A stretch of DNA of 64,000 nt, from NCBI RefSeq assembly GCF_003026215.1, contig NZ_PYOC01000001.1:310001-374000 (forward strand), read 5' to 3'. Shown here in pieces: positions 8,679 to 17,071 of this stretch. The translations under genes and the position numbers were made by a program. A model generated the notes under the pieces. The model had not been told where the DNA came from. It searched no databases and saw only the letters and a list, made by a program, of their open reading frames with translations. Source of the stretch: Photobacterium indicum. GTDB taxonomy: Bacteria > Pseudomonadota > Gammaproteobacteria > Enterobacterales > Vibrionaceae. Positions within the stretch are counted from its first letter, which is position 1, and the number at the start of each line of letters is the position of its first letter.

Positions 8679-9293
8679 ATGAAAAGCTTTGTAATTGCAG
8701 ATCCTATGAAGTGTATTGGTTGTGGCACCTGTATGGCAGCGTGCTCAACGGTACATAAAAAAGAAGGTCTGCAAAGCCATCCCCGACTGACGGTGATCAA
8801 GCATGAAGATGCAACAGCACCTGTGATGTGTCGTCATTGTGAAGATGCCCCCTGCGCTAAGGTGTGTCCTGTTCAGGCTATCACCAAAGAAGGCGATCGG
8901 GTTTTACTGAACGAAACCCTGTGTATCGGCTGTACGCTGTGTGCCGTGGCCTGCCCGTTTGGTGCGATTGCCTTTGATGGTAGCCGTCCTGTGGCGATGG
9001 CAAATAGTTACGATACGTTTATCCCTTCTACTCCTCGATCCAGTAACCCATCTACCTCGGTGCCCAGTACGTTCGGTCAAGACATTCTGGCTTGGGAACC
9101 AGGGGTGAAAAGCATTGCCGTGAAATGTGATTTGTGTGGTTTTCGTGACGATGGCCCAGCCTGTGTGGAGGTCTGCCCGACTCAAGCGTTGGTCGTCGTT
9201 GATGAAACGAGTATGACCAAAGCACGTCGAGTAAAACGCCAGTGTGCTGCAGAAAGTTCTGCATTAGTTACATGTGGAGTAGTAACACCATGA
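8679..9293 (+). CDS. hycB: FHL electron-transfer ferredoxin subunit (HycB/HyfA type)
   Basis: An iron-sulfur protein of 204 residues expected to pass electrons from formate dehydrogenase H to the hydrogenase. Four cysteine clusters are visible: CIGCGTCMAAC, CRHCEDAPCAKVC, CIGCTLCAVAC and CDLCGFRDDGPACVEVC, which fits four 4Fe-4S centres. The ATG at 8679 was chosen over an in-frame TTG at 8664 because TAGGAA precedes it at normal spacing. It is the first gene of the sigma-54 operon, and its stop overlaps the hycC start (ATGA). The HydN at 16498 is a shorter paralogue. The length matches E. coli HycB (203) and HyfA (205), so Hyf naming is possible. Confidence 0.9.
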   Translation: MKSFVIADPMKCIGCGTCMAACSTVHKKEGLQSHPRLTVIKHEDATAPVMCRHCEDAPCAKVCPVQAITKEGDRVLLNETLCIGCTLCAVACPFGAIAFDGSRPVAMANSYDTFIPSTPRSSNPSTSVPSTFGQDILAWEPGVKSIAVKCDLCGFRDDGPACVEVCPTQALVVVDETSMTKARRVKRQCAAESSALVTCGVVTP

Positions 9294-11230
9294 ATCCATT
9301 AGTTTTAGTTCTATTCGCCTTAATTTGCTATGGCATTGCCGCGTTAGTTTCGTTGGTGGGGCGCAAGCAGGAACAAGAAAGTTTGCGTATTGCTGGGGTG
9401 ATCAGTGCCTTTGGCGGGGTATTTGGTGTACTTGCTGGTTTAACCACCATTGTTTGTGGTGATGACCTAGCCAGTGAGGTTGGTCGTATTGTCAATATGG
9501 ACATGTTGTCTGCCTTGATGGTGCTGGTGATATCCGTTGTGACCATGGCAGCTTCTGTCTATTCCATCAATTACCTCAAAGAGTATTTAGGTAAAGGTGG
9601 CTGGAAAATTAATATTCTGTTTAATGTTTTTGCTGCCGCGATGACAGCCTTAGTAGTGTCAGCCAATGTAATGATTTTTATCGTGTTCATGGAGATCATT
9701 TCACTGGCTTCTTGGCTGATTGTTATCAGTGACGGTAGCGTGGCAAGCAAGAAAGCGGGCTTACAATATTTTATTGCTGACCATGTCGCCAGCGTATTGA
9801 TTATGGCGGCGTTTTTGATTTTATCGTTGCATGCTAATAGCTATAACTTCAGTGCGTTTACCCATAACCCTGTTACTGGCACCACCGCATCACTGGTGTT
9901 TTTATTAGCTTTAGCCGGTTTTGGTATTAAAGCGGCTGGTATTGGTTTTCATGGTTGGCTGGCAAAAGCATACCCGATTGCCCCTTCGTATTGTTCAACT
10001 TTGATCTCTTGCGTCATGGTGAAAATTGGTATTTACGGCATTCTAAAAGTTGGTGTGTTATTTCTGGGGGCAACCCAGTTATGGTGGGGCTTTCTGGTAC
10101 TAATTTTTGGTGCTTTATCGTCTGTTCTTGGGGTTATGTATGCCCTCGCAGAGCATGATATTAAGCGTTTATTGGCTTATCACACGATTGAGAATATCGG
10201 CATCATTTTAATTGGTGTTGGGGTGAGCATGATTGGTATTGCCTCTCATCATCCGACGTTGGCATTGCTGGGTTTACTGGGCGCTTTGTACCATCTACTG
10301 AACCATGCTGTATTTAAAGGCTTATTGTGTCTTGGTTCCGGTTCTATTGTCTATCGGATGCACACTAAAGATATGGATAAGATGGGTGGTTTGGGTAAAA
10401 CCATGCCAAAAACCGCTATTACATTCTTAATTGGCACCTTGGCAATTTGTGCGCTGCCTCCACTTAACGGATTTGTCTCTGAATGGTTTATTTACCAGTC
10501 GTTATTTAGCCTCGGAAAAACCGGTAGTGTAGTGAATATGCTGGCAGGGCCTTTTGGTATGGTGATGCTGGCATTAACCGGTGCATTGGCTTGTATGTGT
10601 TTCGTCAAGGTGTACGGTATCTGTTTTGCCGGTGCGCCTAAAACGGATCAAGCCGCGAAAACCCGTGAAGTGGGGCCAGCCATGATCACCGCGACATCGG
10701 TTCTGGCTGTTTTGTGTGTTGTGTTGGGAATTGGTTCGCCATGGATTGCGCCTTATTTCTCTGCGATAGCCTCTTCAATCTTGCATATCGCGCCAGTCTC
10801 TATCGCCAATGGTATGGCGGTTTATCCTGTCGTTGCCGATCAGGCGATTCTGTCTACCCCCGTTATTGCCATAGCATTGGCCTTGCTGACCTTGGTGCCT
10901 GCAACCTTGCTATATGCCTTCCGCCAACGCCGCTTGGCCAGTCGTCAGCAAGGCGACCCTTGGGCCTGTGGTTATCAATACGAACACCGCATGACCGTTT
11001 CTGCAGAAGGTGTCACGCGTCCGATGCGCCATATGTTCGGCTTTATTTATAACAACCGTCCTCAGCATTCGTTGATTGAACGCTACGTTTTACCGCGTCT
11101 TTGCCTTGCCACTGATGGCAACCAAAGCGCAGAAGATAATGGCCTTGATAGCCGTAAGGTGTATCTCTTGTGTAGCACTGTCGCGTTATTTGTCGTGTTG
11201 TTCTTTCCCTTCATGTCAGGAGTGAGTTGA
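9290..11230 (+). CDS. hycC: FHL membrane subunit, NuoL/MrpD-like (HycC/HyfB)
   Basis: A polytopic inner-membrane protein of 646 residues related to the antiporter-like subunits of complex I. It is hydrophobic throughout, and the conserved core contains HGWLAKAYPIAPS, a lysine-bearing helix after HDIKRLLAYHTIENIG, and a LNHAVFKGLLCLGSG helix. The ATG at 9290 overlaps the hycB stop; an in-frame start at 9242 would run back into hycB and is rejected. The length lies between E. coli HycC (608) and HyfB (672). No HyfD/E/F-like extra membrane subunits follow, so the complex has the compact Hyc layout. Confidence 0.93.
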   Translation: MNPLVLVLFALICYGIAALVSLVGRKQEQESLRIAGVISAFGGVFGVLAGLTTIVCGDDLASEVGRIVNMDMLSALMVLVISVVTMAASVYSINYLKEYLGKGGWKINILFNVFAAAMTALVVSANVMIFIVFMEIISLASWLIVISDGSVASKKAGLQYFIADHVASVLIMAAFLILSLHANSYNFSAFTHNPVTGTTASLVFLLALAGFGIKAAGIGFHGWLAKAYPIAPSYCSTLISCVMVKIGIYGILKVGVLFLGATQLWWGFLVLIFGALSSVLGVMYALAEHDIKRLLAYHTIENIGIILIGVGVSMIGIASHHPTLALLGLLGALYHLLNHAVFKGLLCLGSGSIVYRMHTKDMDKMGGLGKTMPKTAITFLIGTLAICALPPLNGFVSEWFIYQSLFSLGKTGSVVNMLAGPFGMVMLALTGALACMCFVKVYGICFAGAPKTDQAAKTREVGPAMITATSVLAVLCVVLGIGSPWIAPYFSAIASSILHIAPVSIANGMAVYPVVADQAILSTPVIAIALALLTLVPATLLYAFRQRRLASRQQGDPWACGYQYEHRMTVSAEGVTRPMRHMFGFIYNNRPQHSLIERYVLPRLCLATDGNQSAEDNGLDSRKVYLLCSTVALFVVLFFPFMSGVS

Positions 11231-11232
11231 TC

Positions 11233-12186
11233 ATGTCTCCACTTGAAATGCCAACTTCCGGCTGGATTGTGTTAGCCGTCGTACAAGCAATGCTCATGTT
11301 AGTGCTCGCGCCATTAGCGACTGGATTTTCTCGGGTCATTCGCGCCAAAATTCATTCACGCAAAGGGCCCGGAGTTTTGCAGGATTACCGTGATATTGCC
11401 AAGTTACTCCGTCGACAGTCTGTGGCTCCCTCCAATGCCGGATTTATATTCTGGATCATGCCGTGGGTGTTAATTGTCACCATGCTGCTGATTGGCATGG
11501 CACTGCCAACCATGACTCAGGTATCTCCGTTTCCTATTTCAGGCGACATTATTACCGATATCTATTTATTGGCAATTTTCCGTTTCTTCTTCGCGCTAGC
11601 GGGTATTGATTCCAACAGCATGTTTGGTGGATTGGGCAGCAGCCGGGAGCTCACCCTCGGTATTTTGGTTGAACCTATTTTGATCCTGTCAATTGTAGTC
11701 GTGGCGCTGGCTGTCGGTACAACTGACTTGGGGTATATCAGTCATGCGATGGCAACGACGCCATGGCACCAACCGCTAACGATGACGTTGGCTGGCGCTG
11801 TCTGTGCGTTTGCGCTGTTTATAGAAATGGGCAAATTGCCGTTTGATAGTGCAGAAGCTGAGCAGGAGCTGCAAGAAGGACCAGTGACTGAATATTCAGG
11901 TGCCAGTCTGGCGATGGTAAAGCTGGGCCTTGGTCTTAAACAGCTTGTGGTTGCTCAGCTATTTCTAGCTATTTTTATTCCTTGGGGAAAAGCAGCCAGC
12001 TTGAGTACTGAAGGGCTGTTTGCTGCCTTCGTCATTTTGTTCATTAAATTGCTGGTGGTGTTCTTGATTGCCGGTATTGCCGAAAACACCATGGCGCGTT
12101 TTCGCTTTATGAAAATTCATCGTGCAATTTTTCCTGCTTTTCTAGTGGCCGTATTGGCGCTGGTATTTTTAATTTTTGGTTGGTAA
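11233..12186 (+). CDS. hycD: FHL membrane subunit, NuoH-like (HycD/HyfC)
   Basis: A 317-residue membrane protein that anchors the hydrogenase arm, related to NuoH. Visible are the cytoplasmic loop IRAKIHSRKGPGVLQDYRD, the acidic LPFDSAEAEQELQEG loop typical of NuoH-family quinone-site loops, and several transmembrane helices. The start at ATG 11233 follows AGGAGTGAG at good spacing and comes just after the hycC stop (11228-11230). It is followed closely by hycE. Confidence 0.93.
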   Translation: MSPLEMPTSGWIVLAVVQAMLMLVLAPLATGFSRVIRAKIHSRKGPGVLQDYRDIAKLLRRQSVAPSNAGFIFWIMPWVLIVTMLLIGMALPTMTQVSPFPISGDIITDIYLLAIFRFFFALAGIDSNSMFGGLGSSRELTLGILVEPILILSIVVVALAVGTTDLGYISHAMATTPWHQPLTMTLAGAVCAFALFIEMGKLPFDSAEAEQELQEGPVTEYSGASLAMVKLGLGLKQLVVAQLFLAIFIPWGKAASLSTEGLFAAFVILFIKLLVVFLIAGIAENTMARFRFMKIHRAIFPAFLVAVLALVFLIFGW

Positions 12187-12189
12187 GTA

Positions 12190-13950
12190 ATGATAATGAC
12201 AAACAATACAGTTGAGCAATATAGCACCAAACCACAACAAGGTCGGATTGGTAAACAGTATGTCGATGGGGTTAATCATTTCTTTCCGTCAGCCATTATT
12301 GATGAAGAGTGGCAGACCGAAAATCAAGTGACGATTACGGTAAAAATGACGGCACTGGTCGAGGTGATGAAATGGCTTTATTACGAGCAGGGCGGCTGGC
12401 TAGCGGTGACGTTCGGCAACGATGAGCGCAGCCTTAATGGACACTTCGCGGTTTATCATTCGCTTTCTATGGAAGGTGAGGTGAAAAGTTGGGTCACAGT
12501 CAAAATATTGGTTGATGCAGACAGTCAGGAATTTATTTCAGTGACACCGACGATCCCTGCTGCCGTGTGGGGCGAGCGTGAAGTGCGTGATATGTACGGT
12601 TTACGTCCGGTTGGGCTGCCAGATGAGCGTCGTTTGGTATTGCCTGATGATTGGCCTGAGGATCTTCATCCACTTCGTAAGGATGCAATGGATTATCGTC
12701 AGCGTCCGCAACCAACGTCAGAAACTGAGACTTATCAGTTTGACAACCAGCTAGGTAATGACAGTAACCGTATTGTACCGGTAGGCCCACTGCATATTAC
12801 GTCTGATGAACCGGGACATTTTCGTTTATTTGTTGATGGCGAAGATATTGTCGATGCCGATTACCGAATGTTTTATGTGCACCGCGGAATGGAAAAACTG
12901 GCAGAGACTCGGATGGGTTACCAAGAAGTGGCCCAACTCACCGATCGGGTCTGTGGTATTTGTGGCTTCACACACAGTGTTGGTTACAGTAATACGATTG
13001 AGAATGCCTTGTCGGTGGATGTCCCGTTTCGCGCCAAGATGATCCGAACGGTATTGCTTGAAGTGGAACGCCTACATAGCCACTTGCTCAACATTGGTCT
13101 GTCGAGCCACTTTGTCGGTTTTGACTCGGGCTTTATGCAGTTTTTCCGTATCCGTGAAAAAACCATGGAGCTGGCCGAATTGCTGACTGGTGCCCGCAAG
13201 ACTTACGGAATGAACCTCATTGGTGGTGTTCGTCGTGATTTCTTAAAAGAACAGCGCCTAAAAGGCATCGCGTTGGTACGTGAAGTACGTAAAACCTTCT
13301 CTGAATTAGTCGATGTATTACTTGCCACCCCCAATATTGAAAGCCGTATTGCCGGGGTTGGTATTCTTGCCAAAGATATTGCCCGTGATTTCAGTCCTGT
13401 CGGTCCGCTTATTCGCGCCAGTGGTTTTAAGCGTGATGCGCGCATTGTTCACAGTCAGTCGCTGGAATCTTACGGTGATGTTCCTTTTGAACTGCAGAGC
13501 ATGGAAAACGGTGATGTTCAGTCTCGTGTGATGGTGCGGATCGGTGAAGTGTTTGATTCATTAAATATTGTTGAATATGGCCTTGATCACCTGCCCGCGG
13601 GAGCGATATTGACCGAAGGATTTGATTACGTACCGAACAAGTTTGCGCTCGGTTTTACCGAAGCACCACGTGGCGAGAACGTCCACTGGAGTATGACGGG
13701 GGATAACCAAAAGCTCTTCCGCTGGCGTTGCCGTGCTGCAACCTATGCCAACTGGCCGACGTTACGCTATATGCTACGTGGCAATACTGTGGCCGATGCA
13801 CCGTTGATCATCGGTAGTCTTGATCCGTGCTACTCGTGTACCGACCGCGTCACCATTGTTGATACCAAGAAAAAGCGTAGCAAAACCATTCCGTATAAAG
13901 CGATTGAGCAATACAGCATTAACCGCAAGCACTCACCATTCAAGCTTTAG
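12190..13950 (+). CDS. hycE: NiFe hydrogenase-3 large subunit HycE
   Basis: The catalytic H2-evolving subunit (586 residues; E. coli 569). The N-terminal third is NuoC-like (PAAVWGEREVRDMYG). The rest is NuoD/large-subunit-like, with RVCGICGFTHSV near residue 250 and DPCYSCTDR near 547-555, which together supply the four Cys ligands of the NiFe site. About 33 residues follow the last Arg; in this family that tail is cut off by HycI after nickel insertion, and its start (VTIVDTKKK) resembles the E. coli tail. Either ATG 12190 or ATG 12196 could be the start. The Hyp genes downstream make the cofactor. Confidence 0.96.
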   Translation: MIMTNNTVEQYSTKPQQGRIGKQYVDGVNHFFPSAIIDEEWQTENQVTITVKMTALVEVMKWLYYEQGGWLAVTFGNDERSLNGHFAVYHSLSMEGEVKSWVTVKILVDADSQEFISVTPTIPAAVWGEREVRDMYGLRPVGLPDERRLVLPDDWPEDLHPLRKDAMDYRQRPQPTSETETYQFDNQLGNDSNRIVPVGPLHITSDEPGHFRLFVDGEDIVDADYRMFYVHRGMEKLAETRMGYQEVAQLTDRVCGICGFTHSVGYSNTIENALSVDVPFRAKMIRTVLLEVERLHSHLLNIGLSSHFVGFDSGFMQFFRIREKTMELAELLTGARKTYGMNLIGGVRRDFLKEQRLKGIALVREVRKTFSELVDVLLATPNIESRIAGVGILAKDIARDFSPVGPLIRASGFKRDARIVHSQSLESYGDVPFELQSMENGDVQSRVMVRIGEVFDSLNIVEYGLDHLPAGAILTEGFDYVPNKFALGFTEAPRGENVHWSMTGDNQKLFRWRCRAATYANWPTLRYMLRGNTVADAPLIIGSLDPCYSCTDRVTIVDTKKKRSKTIPYKAIEQYSINRKHSPFKL

Positions 13951-13961
13951 CAGGAGGCCAT

Positions 13962-14510
13962 GTGTTTAAGCTATTAAAAACGGTAATTAAAACCGGTGAG
14001 GCAACAACGAAGTATCCGTTTGCCCCGCTTGAAATCAGTGACGATTTTCGCGGCAAGCCAGAGTTGGATGCCAATCAATGCTTGTCTTGTGGGGCCTGTA
14101 CCCGTGCCTGTCCTGCCAATGCCTTGATCATGGAAACCGATGTGAAAGCAGGCACCCGCCGGTGGGAACTGTCAATGGCGCGGTGTATTTACTGTGGTCG
14201 TTGTGAAGAGGTTTGTCCAACGAAGGCGATTACCTTGTCGCAGAATTTTGAGCTGGCGGTAACGCGCAAAGAAGATCTGTACGAAGAGGCCGTGTTTAGC
14301 CTTGCCGACTGCGGTCAGTGCGGGCGCCCGTTTGTCGCCCAAAAACTACTTGAGTATGTGCTAGATACTTTGGCACAAAGTGGGGTAACGGGCGAGCAGT
14401 TAAAGTTGCGTCGTCAGCAGTTAGAAACGTGCCCGGAATGCCGTCGCCGCAACAATATGCTCGACAGCGAAAATATCAGCCACCTACGGTATCTTGAGGA
14501 GGAATTGTGA
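13962..14510 (+). CDS. hycF: FHL ferredoxin subunit, NuoI-like (HycF)
   Basis: An electron-transfer subunit of 182 residues (E. coli 180). Two ferredoxin motifs, [11 protein letters not shown] and [11 protein letters not shown], carry 4Fe-4S centres. The extra C-terminal cysteines (CGQCGRP, CPECRRR) resemble the zinc-ribbon-like tail of E. coli HycF. It starts at GTG 13962 behind an excellent AGGAGG (13952-13957); the overlapping ATG at 13960 is out of frame and quickly hits a stop. Its stop overlaps the GTG start of hycG. Confidence 0.93.
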   Translation: MFKLLKTVIKTGEATTKYPFAPLEISDDFRGKPELDANQCLSCGACTRACPANALIMETDVKAGTRRWELSMARCIYCGRCEEVCPTKAITLSQNFELAVTRKEDLYEEAVFSLADCGQCGRPFVAQKLLEYVLDTLAQSGVTGEQLKLRRQQLETCPECRRRNNMLDSENISHLRYLEEEL

Positions 14511-15340
14511 AAGGTATAAAACAGCTCGTCGGGACAGCTCATACCCAAACTGTGCCTGTTGCTCTAGCACCAAACAGCCAGCAACTGAAAGATGCTCTTA
14601 TCAAGCAAATCCGCCGTTCGGCCTACGTCTACCGTGTCGATTGTGGTGGCTGTAATGGTTGTGAGATTGAAATTTTTGCGGCAACAACACCAGTTTTTGA
14701 TACTGAGCGCTTCGGTATCAAGGTTGTCGCTTCCCCGCGCCATGCCGATATCCTCCTGTTCACGGGAGCCGTTACCCGCGCGATGCGTGCGCCAGCTCTT
14801 CGTGCCTATGAGGCAGCACCGGATCCGAAAATTGTGGTGTCTTACGGGGCATGCGGCTGTGACGGCGGTATCTTCCACGATTTGTATTGTGTGTGGGGCG
14901 GGACTGACAAAATTGTCCCGGTTGATGTCTATATTCCGGGCTGCCCACCAACCCCCGCGGCAACCATTTACGGTTTTGCTGTGGCACTTGGCCTGCTGGA
15001 TCAAAAACTTCACAGCAAAACCCACCAGCCAGAAGTACAGAAAGCGAGCCTGAAACATACCGACATTCCGCTGGATATTAAGGTGATGATTGAGCGCCAA
15101 GCCCGTCTTTTGGCGGGCTACGTGCAAGGTCAGCGTATTGCTGATGACGTCATGGATGTGCTGGCAACCTGCAGTGCAGACAATGTCGATAGCAAGATAG
15201 CGGCTTATTTAACTGAAAAAGACGATCCGCGTTTAACTGAGATCGTCAATATCCTACTGAGTCAAACCATGGAGGCATTGACTGGGCAGGCTGGTTGCTC
15301 GAAAAGCACAGAGGCTAAAGCATGCGAGGTAATGGCATGA
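14507..15340 (+). CDS. hycG: Hydrogenase-3 small subunit, NuoB-like (HycG)
   Basis: Carries the proximal 4Fe-4S cluster next to the HycE active site. It has 277 residues, about 20 more than E. coli HycG (255). Visible ligands are in [22 protein letters not shown] and [10 protein letters not shown]. The C-terminal part after QRIADDVMD is a longer, cysteine-bearing tail ([13 protein letters not shown]) absent from NuoB. It starts at GTG 14507 with a GTGA overlap of the hycF stop and GAGGAGG upstream. Its own stop overlaps the preferred hycH start. Confidence 0.93.
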   Translation: MKGIKQLVGTAHTQTVPVALAPNSQQLKDALIKQIRRSAYVYRVDCGGCNGCEIEIFAATTPVFDTERFGIKVVASPRHADILLFTGAVTRAMRAPALRAYEAAPDPKIVVSYGACGCDGGIFHDLYCVWGGTDKIVPVDVYIPGCPPTPAATIYGFAVALGLLDQKLHSKTHQPEVQKASLKHTDIPLDIKVMIERQARLLAGYVQGQRIADDVMDVLATCSADNVDSKIAAYLTEKDDPRLTEIVNILLSQTMEALTGQAGCSKSTEAKACEVMA

Positions 15341-15786
15341 GTGAGGTAATGGCTGAGCTGGCACAGTCACGGCATATTAAGGGGCATGTTTACTTCTATA
15401 GCCTGAGCCGTAAGTTTGTCGATGAAAACTATGATGTGCCGGAAGAAGCCAAACAGATCATGTATTACAGCTTGGCTATTGGCCACCACCTTGGGGTGGT
15501 GGACTGTTTAAATGCTGTGCTGGAATGCAGTGGCGAAGAATATCTGTCATGGATAAAGGGGTTGCCTGAAGACAGCGAAGCGTTCCGAAAAATGCAGGGG
15601 TTCTTAGGGTTTGGTGAAATTACTATTTATCCGGAGCACCTTAATATGCTGGCCTGTGCTTTTGATGCTATTTCATCAGACGAACAGACAGCAACGTCAA
15701 TACGTCTGACGAAGGGGTTTATCCGTGCTCTGACGGCGATTTATCATGAGCCGAGTATGTATATGATGATTCGGGGTGGACAGTGA
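15337..15786 (+). CDS. hycH: FHL maturation protein HycH
   Basis: Homologue of HycH, needed for assembly of hydrogenase-3; its exact chemistry is unknown. 149 residues from ATG 15337, which overlaps the hycG stop (ATGA) and has GAGG just upstream; an in-frame ATG at 15322 would overlap hycG further. No metal-binding motif is obvious. E. coli HycH is slightly shorter (136). Identification rests on position between hycG and hycI plus overall character ([31 protein letters not shown]). Confidence 0.85.
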   Translation: MSEVMAELAQSRHIKGHVYFYSLSRKFVDENYDVPEEAKQIMYYSLAIGHHLGVVDCLNAVLECSGEEYLSWIKGLPEDSEAFRKMQGFLGFGEITIYPEHLNMLACAFDAISSDEQTATSIRLTKGFIRALTAIYHEPSMYMMIRGGQ

Positions 15787-16271
15787 ATAAAGCAATAATA
15801 AGTAAAGAAGCGATGAGCAAGCAGATCGTATTGACCGTGGGTAACAGCATGATGGGGGATGATGGTGCAGGACCGCTGTTGGCCGAGAAACTAAAAGAGA
15901 AGCCAGTATCTGGTTGGACGGTGATGGAAGGTGGGGCAATGCCCGAAGATTGTTTGCACCTGATACGCGCGGCAATGCCAGAGCGAGTGGTGGTGGTTGA
16001 TGCTGCGGATATCGGCGAAACAGCAGGGACGGTACGGATTATCGATCCGGATACCATTGCCGATATGTTTATGGTATCGACCCACAGCCTGCCGTTGAGT
16101 TTTTTGATCGACGAACTAAAAACCTTTGTTCCCGAGGTGGTGTTTGTTGGTATTCAGCCTGCCATTGTTGCCTTTTCGTTTCCACTGACAGAGATGGTTG
16201 AAGAGGCGGTGACGGCTATTTATACCAAGTTGTCGGACTGGCAGGGAGCCGATAGTTTCGAACATTGCTGA
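15783..16271 (+). CDS. hycI: Hydrogenase-3 maturation endopeptidase HycI
   Basis: Removes the C-terminal tail of HycE after nickel insertion. The core VGNSMMGDDGAGPLLAEKL contains the nickel-sensing Asp, and VVDAADIG and STHSLPL match the HycI/HybD fold. 162 residues from GTG 15783, which overlaps the hycH stop. The internal ATG at 15813 (MSKQIVLTVGN), with AAAGAAG upstream, gives 152 residues and lines up better with E. coli HycI (156), so the true start may be 15813. It is the last gene before the operon terminator. Confidence 0.92.
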   Translation: MNKAIISKEAMSKQIVLTVGNSMMGDDGAGPLLAEKLKEKPVSGWTVMEGGAMPEDCLHLIRAAMPERVVVVDAADIGETAGTVRIIDPDTIADMFMVSTHSLPLSFLIDELKTFVPEVVFVGIQPAIVAFSFPLTEMVEEAVTAIYTKLSDWQGADSFEHC

Positions 16272-16277
16272 CGAAGT

Positions 16278-16331
16278 GTGTCGATAGCCTTCGACACTTT
16301 TGACGAAAGCTGTCGACATTGTGTGTCGACA
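16278..16331 (+). promoter_or_regulatory. Probable FhlA enhancer cluster of hydN-fdhF
   Basis: GTGTCGA (16278-16284) faces TCGACAC (16291-16297), followed by two identical palindromes TGTCGACA at 16311-16318 and 16324-16331. The words match the UAS of the hyc operon. The cluster lies 90-145 bases upstream of a sigma-54 promoter and, unusually, in front of the hyc terminator. FhlA binding is inferred. Confidence 0.72.
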
Positions 16332-16340
16332 ATGATGTAA

Positions 16341-16366
16341 AGCCCGGCATAGGCTGGGCTTTTTTT
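16341..16366 (+). terminator. Intrinsic terminator of hycBCDEFGHI
   Basis: AGCCCGGC (16341-16348), loop ATAG, GCTGGGCT (16353-16360), then six T. The stem includes one G-U pair. Confidence 0.9.
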
Positions 16367-16420
16367 ATTTATCTCTTTGTTTTCAGTTTCTTATGGTTTT
16401 TATTTGAGTTTTTGAATTAT

Positions 16421-16436
16421 TGGCACACTCCCTGCT
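16421..16436 (+). promoter_or_regulatory. Sigma-54 promoter of hydN-fdhF
   Basis: TGGCACACTCCCTGCT has GG (16422-16423) and GC (16434-16435) ten bases apart. The hydN start is 62 bases downstream. Confidence 0.88.
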
Positions 16437-16497
16437 ACGGTAAGGGGGAGGTCACAGTTTTTGGCTTCAATGTATCGATTTCAATAAGGGATACACC

Positions 16498-17046
16498 ATG
16501 AACCGATTTGTATTTGCAGATCCAAATTTGTGTATTGGTTGTCGAACCTGTGAAGTGGCGTGTGTGATTTCTCATCAAGCAGATAACTCGCTTGCCGCTT
16601 TGGATCCATCTGAATTTTCACCGCGATTGACGTTAGTGAAGAATGCACAAGTGACGACACCGATAATGTGTCGCCAGTGTGATGATGCTCCGTGTGCTCA
16701 GGTTTGCCCCAATAATGCGATTGTCCTTGAGGATGGTTACGTAAAAGTGGTGCAGTCTCGCTGTATCGGTTGTAAAACCTGCGTCATTGCTTGCCCGTAC
16801 GGGGCGATGAATGTCGTGACGAAAATGGTTGAAGATACCAAAGGGTCTGCGTTATTTAAGCGTCAGGTGCCTGAATCTCAGGCATTGAAATGCGATTTGT
16901 GTAGCCACCGTGAAGAAGGGCCAGCCTGCGTGCAAGTTTGTCCGACGGGGGCAATACAGATAATTGAGCCCAGCACCCTGAATAAAACCAGCAAACAGAA
17001 ACGTGAAGCAGCTGCTTTAAGTGCTGTTGTGGTTCCTTCTCTTTGA
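16498..17046 (+). CDS. hydN: 4Fe-4S electron carrier HydN
   Basis: An iron-sulfur protein of 182 residues (E. coli HydN 175) associated with formate dehydrogenase H. Cysteine motifs: CIGCRTCEVAC, CRQCDDAPCAQVC, CIGCKTCVIAC and CDLCSHREEGPACVQVC, enough for four 4Fe-4S clusters. It is paralogous to HycB at 8679. It is transcribed from its own sigma-54 promoter and lies 25 bases before fdhF, the usual hydN-fdhF pairing. Confidence 0.92.
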   Translation: MNRFVFADPNLCIGCRTCEVACVISHQADNSLAALDPSEFSPRLTLVKNAQVTTPIMCRQCDDAPCAQVCPNNAIVLEDGYVKVVQSRCIGCKTCVIACPYGAMNVVTKMVEDTKGSALFKRQVPESQALKCDLCSHREEGPACVQVCPTGAIQIIEPSTLNKTSKQKREAAALSAVVVPSL

Positions 17047-17071
17047 TAAATAGATGATTTAATAGGCTGAT

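Noticed and set aside
9242..9289. Upstream start of hycC at 9242
   Set aside because: It would lie entirely inside hycB; ATG 9290 gives the normal ATGA coupling.
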